From: Martelella mediterranea
GTDB lineage: Bacteria > Pseudomonadota > Alphaproteobacteria > Rhizobiales > Rhizobiaceae
NCBI RefSeq assembly: GCF_021021415.1
Contig: NZ_JAINWJ010000020.1
Coordinates: forward strand, 55,033 to 119,032
Direction of reading: 5' to 3'
Length of the DNA: 64,000 nucleotides
Notes under the pieces: model-generated
Database searches by the model: none
What the model was told of the DNA's origin: nothing
The model's input: the letters and a program-made list of their open reading frames with translations, nothing else
Shown here: in pieces, positions 58,780 through 64,000 of the stretch
Layout: each line of letters begins with the position of its first letter
How positions within the stretch are numbered: position 1 is the stretch's first letter
Position numbers and translations under genes: made by a program

Positions 58780-60186
58780 ATGATCGCGGTCTCGCAGTTT
58801 TCCGGCAAGAAGGTCGCGCTGTTCGGGCTTGGCGGTTCGGGCATGGCGACCGCGCTGGCGCTGATCGCCGGCGGGGCGCAGGTAACGGCCTTTGACGACA
58901 ATGCCGAGAGCTGCCGCATTGCCGCGGAAAAAGGCATTCCGATCGCCGATCTGAGGCATATGGACTGGAGCGGATTTGCCGCGCTCGTACTTGCCCCGGG
59001 CGTGCCGCTGACGCATCCGAAACCGCATTGGGTGGTGGAGCTGGCAAGGACTGCTGACACCGAGATCATTGGCGATGTCGAGCTTCTGGCGCGCGAACGC
59101 CGCGCAACCTGCCCCGAGGCAAAGCTGATCGCGATCACCGGCACCAATGGCAAATCGACCACCACGGCGCTGATCGGCCATATCCTGAAGGCGGCGGGTC
59201 GCGATGTCGAGGTCGGCGGCAATATCGGCCGCGCCGTCCTCGATCTCGCGCCGCTCGCGCCAGGCCGCATCTATGTCGTCGAGTGCTCGTCCTACCAGAT
59301 CGACCTTGCGCCGACGCTGGATGCCGATGTCGGTCTGCTCCTGAACCTCACGCCGGACCATCTCGATCGCCATGGCGACATGACCCGCTATGCCGCGATC
59401 AAGGAACGGCTGGTGGCCGGCGCGAAGCTTGCCGTGGTGGGCGCGGACGATGACTATTGCAAGGCGATTGCCGACCGGCTTGAGAAGGCCGGACACGATG
59501 TCGTTTCGATTTCCAGCGATCGCGCCCATATCACCCGGGGTCTCGCCTTCGATGGCGGGGCGATTGTTTCGGTGGAAGACGGCGCGGTCATCGCCGATCT
59601 TTCCGTTCATCCGGTATTGCGGGGCGCCCATAACGGCCAGAACACTGCTGCCGCGATCGCGGCCTGCCGCGCGGTTGGTCTGACCGACGACGAAATCCGC
59701 GATGGTCTTTCCACCTTTCCGGGCCTTGCCCACCGCATGCAGCCCGTGGCGCGATTGGGTTCTGTGATTTTCGTCAACGATTCCAAGGCCACCAATGCCG
59801 AGGCCTCGGCCCCGGCGCTGAAGACCTTCAGCGATATCCACTGGATCGCGGGCGGACGCCCCAAGGAAGGCGGCATTGCGTCGCTCGCGCCCTTTTTCCC
59901 GAAGATCGCTCGTGCCTATCTGATCGGCGAGGCGGCGGAGGCCTTTTCAACCACGCTTGCGGGCGCTGCGGACACGGTAATCTGCGGCACGCTGGAAAAC
60001 GCCGTCAAACAAGCGGCGGACGATGCGGCGAAAAGCAGGGCCGAGACGCCGGTGGTGCTGCTGTCGCCGGCCTGCGCTAGCTTCGACCAGTACCGGAATT
60101 TCGAAAAGCGCGGCGATGCCTTCGTCAGCGCCGTGATGGCGCTTGACGGCATCGAGCCGTTTACAGCAACCGGCAAGGAGGCCTGA
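58780..60186 (+). CDS. murD: UDP-MurNAc-L-Ala:D-Glu ligase MurD
   Basis: Adds D-glutamate to UDP-MurNAc-L-Ala. The 468-residue protein has an N-terminal UDP-binding fold ([14 protein letters not shown]), ATP site [12 protein letters not shown] (about 125-136), ECSSYQID and [11 protein letters not shown], and the C-terminal [10 protein letters not shown]. It begins 4 bp after mraY and ends 3 bp before ftsW, so the coding is tightly packed. Confidence 0.96.
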   Translation: MIAVSQFSGKKVALFGLGGSGMATALALIAGGAQVTAFDDNAESCRIAAEKGIPIADLRHMDWSGFAALVLAPGVPLTHPKPHWVVELARTADTEIIGDVELLARERRATCPEAKLIAITGTNGKSTTTALIGHILKAAGRDVEVGGNIGRAVLDLAPLAPGRIYVVECSSYQIDLAPTLDADVGLLLNLTPDHLDRHGDMTRYAAIKERLVAGAKLAVVGADDDYCKAIADRLEKAGHDVVSISSDRAHITRGLAFDGGAIVSVEDGAVIADLSVHPVLRGAHNGQNTAAAIAACRAVGLTDDEIRDGLSTFPGLAHRMQPVARLGSVIFVNDSKATNAEASAPALKTFSDIHWIAGGRPKEGGIASLAPFFPKIARAYLIGEAAEAFSTTLAGAADTVICGTLENAVKQAADDAAKSRAETPVVLLSPACASFDQYRNFEKRGDAFVSAVMALDGIEPFTATGKEA

Positions 60187-60189
60187 TCC

Positions 60190-61350
60190 ATGGTCAGTCG
60201 CGTTCAGCGGGGCCCAATCGCAGACTGGTTCTGGACCATCGACCGATGGTTGCTGGCGGCCTTCATCGTGCTGATGGGCATCGGCTTCATGCTCTCCTTC
60301 GCCGCGTCCCCCGCCGTGGCCGAACGTCTCGGCTATGACAGTTTCCACTTCGTCACCCGCCACGCGATCTTCCTGGTGCCGTCGCTCGCGGTGATGATTT
60401 CGCTGTCCTTCTGCTCGCCGCGCATGATCCGCCGTCTTGCGGTGATCATCCTCATCGGCTCGCTGCTGGCGATGGTCGCGGCGCTGTTCATCGGCACCTC
60501 CAACAATGGCTCGCGCCGCTGGATCGTGCTTGCCGGCTTCTCGGTGCAGCCCTCGGAATTCCTGAAACCGGCCTTCGCGGTGGTCTGCGCCTGGCTGTTC
60601 GCCGAGCATCAGCGTTATCCGGAAATCCCGGGCAATCTTTTCGCCGGCATGCTGTTCATCGTCTCTGCCGTACTGCTGATCGCCCAGCCGGACTTCGGCC
60701 AGACCGTGCTTCTCGGCATCGTCTGGGGCGGCATCTTCTTCATGGCCGGCATGTCGTGGATCTGGATCGCGGGCCTCGGCGGCGCGGGGGTCGCGGGCAT
60801 TCTGGCGGCCTATACCTGGCTGCCCCACGTGACCTCGCGTATCGACCGGTTCCTGACCGGGGAGGGCGACAACCTCCAGGTCGAGCTTGCCGCCAAGGCG
60901 ATCCAGAATGGCGGCCTCTTCGGCCTCGGTCCGGGCGAGGGGATCGTCAAGCGGCGGCTTCCGGACAGCCATACCGACTTCGTGTTCTCGGTCGCGGCCG
61001 AAGAATTCGGCATTCTGTTCTGCATGTTCATCGTCGCGATCTTCGCCTTCATCGTGCTGCGCGGCCTCAGCCATGCCTATCGCGAGCGCGACGATTTCGC
61101 CCGCTTCGCCGTTGCCGGCCTCGTGCTGCAGATCGGTATGCAGTCGGTGATCAATATCGGCGTGGCGCTGCAGCTTATGCCGGCCAAGGGCATGACGCTG
61201 CCGCTGATTTCGGCCGGCGGCTCGTCCATGATCGCGACCTGCATTGGCGCGGGCTTCGTGCTGGCGCTGACCCGCCACCGTCCCGACAAACGCGCGCGCC
61301 AGGACCATTTCTTCGAGCCGGGCCGGCCGCGCGGCGTACCGGCGGAGTAG
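60190..61350 (+). CDS. ftsW: Septal peptidoglycan polymerase FtsW
   Basis: SEDS-family glycosyltransferase partner of FtsI in the divisome. The 386-residue protein has about ten membrane helices, the conserved NNGSRRWI loop, QPSEFLKPAF, and C-terminal LPLISAGGSSMIATCIGAG. The loop between helices 7 and 8 is long and acidic as usual. It starts 3 bp after murD and ends 3 bp before murG. Confidence 0.96.
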   Translation: MVSRVQRGPIADWFWTIDRWLLAAFIVLMGIGFMLSFAASPAVAERLGYDSFHFVTRHAIFLVPSLAVMISLSFCSPRMIRRLAVIILIGSLLAMVAALFIGTSNNGSRRWIVLAGFSVQPSEFLKPAFAVVCAWLFAEHQRYPEIPGNLFAGMLFIVSAVLLIAQPDFGQTVLLGIVWGGIFFMAGMSWIWIAGLGGAGVAGILAAYTWLPHVTSRIDRFLTGEGDNLQVELAAKAIQNGGLFGLGPGEGIVKRRLPDSHTDFVFSVAAEEFGILFCMFIVAIFAFIVLRGLSHAYRERDDFARFAVAGLVLQIGMQSVINIGVALQLMPAKGMTLPLISAGGSSMIATCIGAGFVLALTRHRPDKRARQDHFFEPGRPRGVPAE

Positions 61351-61353
61351 ACC

Positions 61354-62462
61354 ATGGACAAATTCTGTTTCTTCCTGTCTGCCGGCGGAACCGGTGGCCA
61401 TCTGTTTCCGGCGGAATCGCTGGCGCATGAGCTGATCGCGCGCGGCCATACCGTACATCTGATCACCGATCACCGCGCCGAGCGCTTTGCCGGCACTTTT
61501 CCCGCCGATATCCATGTGGTGCCGTCCGCCACCATCGGTTCGAAAAACCCGGTCGCCATCATCAGGGCGGGGTGGAAGCTCTTTTCCGGAACCCGCAAGG
61601 CGCGCGCGCTGTTTGCGCGCTACAAGCCGGCGGCCGTTATCGGCTTTGGCGGCTACCCGACGGTTCCGCCGCTGATGGCGGCGACCAGCGCCGGCATTCC
61701 TTCCATGGTGCATGAGGCCAACGCGGTTATGGGCCGCGCAAACCGCATGCTTGCGCCGAGGGTCAAGGCCATTGCCGGCGGCTTTCTGTCCAGCGACGAC
61801 GCGACGTTTGGATCGAAGATTTTCATTACCGGCAACCCGGTGCGCCAGAGCGTGATTGAAGCGTCGCAGACGCCCTATCGCAAGCGTGGTGCGATGGACC
61901 CGTTTCACCTGCTGGTCTTTGGCGGTTCGCAGGGCGCCCATTTCTTTGCCGAGGCCGTGCCTGATGCCGTCGCGGCCCTTGATGAGGATCTTCGCAAGCG
62001 CCTCGTCATTGCCCAGCAGGCGCGTCCGGAAGACCTGGACGGGGTGCGTGAACGCTTCGCCGCGCTCGGCATCGAGGCGAATGTCACACCCTTCTTCGAC
62101 AATATGCCGGAACGGATCGCCGATGCCGATCTCGTTGTCGCGCGCTCGGGCGCTTTGACGGTAACCGAGCTTTCGGTCATCGGCAGGCCTGGCGTTTTCG
62201 TTCCGCTGCCCCATGCGCTCGATCAGGATCAGGCGGCCAACGCCGGCCTTCTTGCGGCCAAGGGCGGCGCAGAAGTCGTGCGCCAGTCCGAACTGACGAC
62301 GGAGCGCTTCGCGGAAATTCTGAAGGATGCGATCGAGCATCCCGAAAAACTTGAAACCGCCGCCGCCGCCGCGCGCGCGGCCGGCCGCCCGGATGCGACA
62401 CAGAAACTCGCCGATATGGCCGAGGCGCTGGCGCGCGGACAGAAGATTGAAGGAATTGACTG

Positions 62463-62463
<1 letters not shown>
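61354..62463 (+). CDS. murG: UDP-GlcNAc transferase MurG (lipid II synthesis)
   Basis: GT28 enzyme that adds GlcNAc to lipid I on the cytoplasmic face of the inner membrane. The 369-residue protein has the N-terminal [16 protein letters not shown] loop, [38 protein letters not shown], and C-terminal [34 protein letters not shown]. Its stop overlaps the murC start. Confidence 0.97.
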
Positions 62464-63863
<1,400 letters not shown>

Positions 63864-64000
63864 TTAGGAACGAGCGTCGAAGGCTGCGGACGGCGAAACT
63901 TCCTGGGGATGTCTCTCTTCCGCCTCGCGATTCGGCACTCCGCTCGCCCCGTCTTCTGAGTCATCAACTCTGTTTGATGGTTTGGTCTCTGATCCTTGCA

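Noticed and set aside
59947..62340. A 797-codon minus-strand ORF opposite murD, ftsW and murG
   Set aside because: Same cause as above; Arg/His/Gly/Glu-rich composition typical of antisense frames.

Overview
The window is about 64 kb of GC-rich chromosome from an alphaproteobacterium of the order Hyphomicrobiales (Rhizobiales), probably near Rhizobiaceae or Aurantimonadaceae. A Martelella- or Hoeflea-like genome is a guess. The placement rests on several things seen here: a tol-pal/cpoB-tilS-ftsH-glmM block, serC and serA side by side with a serC leader, an NDUFA12-type complex I subunit gene beside a DUF2155 gene and aat, an RNase E with a large insertion in its S1 domain, PPi-type phosphofructokinase, betaine-lipid genes btaA/btaB, and mosaic palindromic intergenic repeats. 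Nearly all genes are conserved housekeeping genes; no prophage, transposase, CRISPR array or tRNA was seen.

Layout. 0.1-5.5 kb: tolQ-tolR-tolA-tolB-pal-cpoB, the trans-envelope constriction machine. 5.5-10.5 kb: tilS, ftsH (behind a heat-shock-type promoter) and glmM. 10.5-13.7 kb: a palindromic repeat, a serC leader, serC and serA (serine synthesis). 13.8-16.8 kb: an EAL phosphodiesterase, a small unknown protein, a DUF1254/DUF1214 exported protein and a YjhX-like small protein. 17.1-20.8 kb: gatB, two overlapping GNAT genes, the complex I accessory subunit, an intergenic repeat and a DUF2155 gene. 20.8-24.7 kb, minus strand: dsbA-like, aroQ, accB, accC, aat. 24.9-29.4 kb: an aminotransferase, a second palindromic repeat, and rne on the minus strand. 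30.1-35.3 kb: a periplasmic amidase, PBP1A (mrcA) and prfB with its programmed +1 frameshift. 35.3-41.4 kb, minus strand: a DUF2268 metalloprotease-like protein, an MltB-type lytic transglycosylase, btaB/btaA, a membrane protein and pfp. 41.6-47.4 kb, minus strand: a 1251-residue autotransporter and a second ftsH. 47.6-50.2 kb: a DjlA-like co-chaperone, a periplasmic protein and an FAD oxidoreductase. 50.27-50.68 kb: rnpB. 51.0-63.9 kb: the dcw cluster mraZ-rsmH-ftsL-ftsI-murE-murF-mraY-murD-ftsW-murG-murC.

Functionally the window centres on the envelope and division: Tol-Pal, GlmM (UDP-GlcNAc precursor), the mur/fts cluster, PBP1A, amidase, lytic transglycosylase, two FtsH proteases and fatty-acid initiation (accBC). 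The most informative non-coding signals are four CCCA boxes at exact 10-bp spacing interleaved with a promoter upstream of mraZ, a heat-shock promoter match before ftsH, a ribosome-binding site held in a hairpin before the DUF1254 gene, and two families of intergenic palindromes whose copies differ by paired, compensatory changes. I did not find a clearly new multi-gene system.
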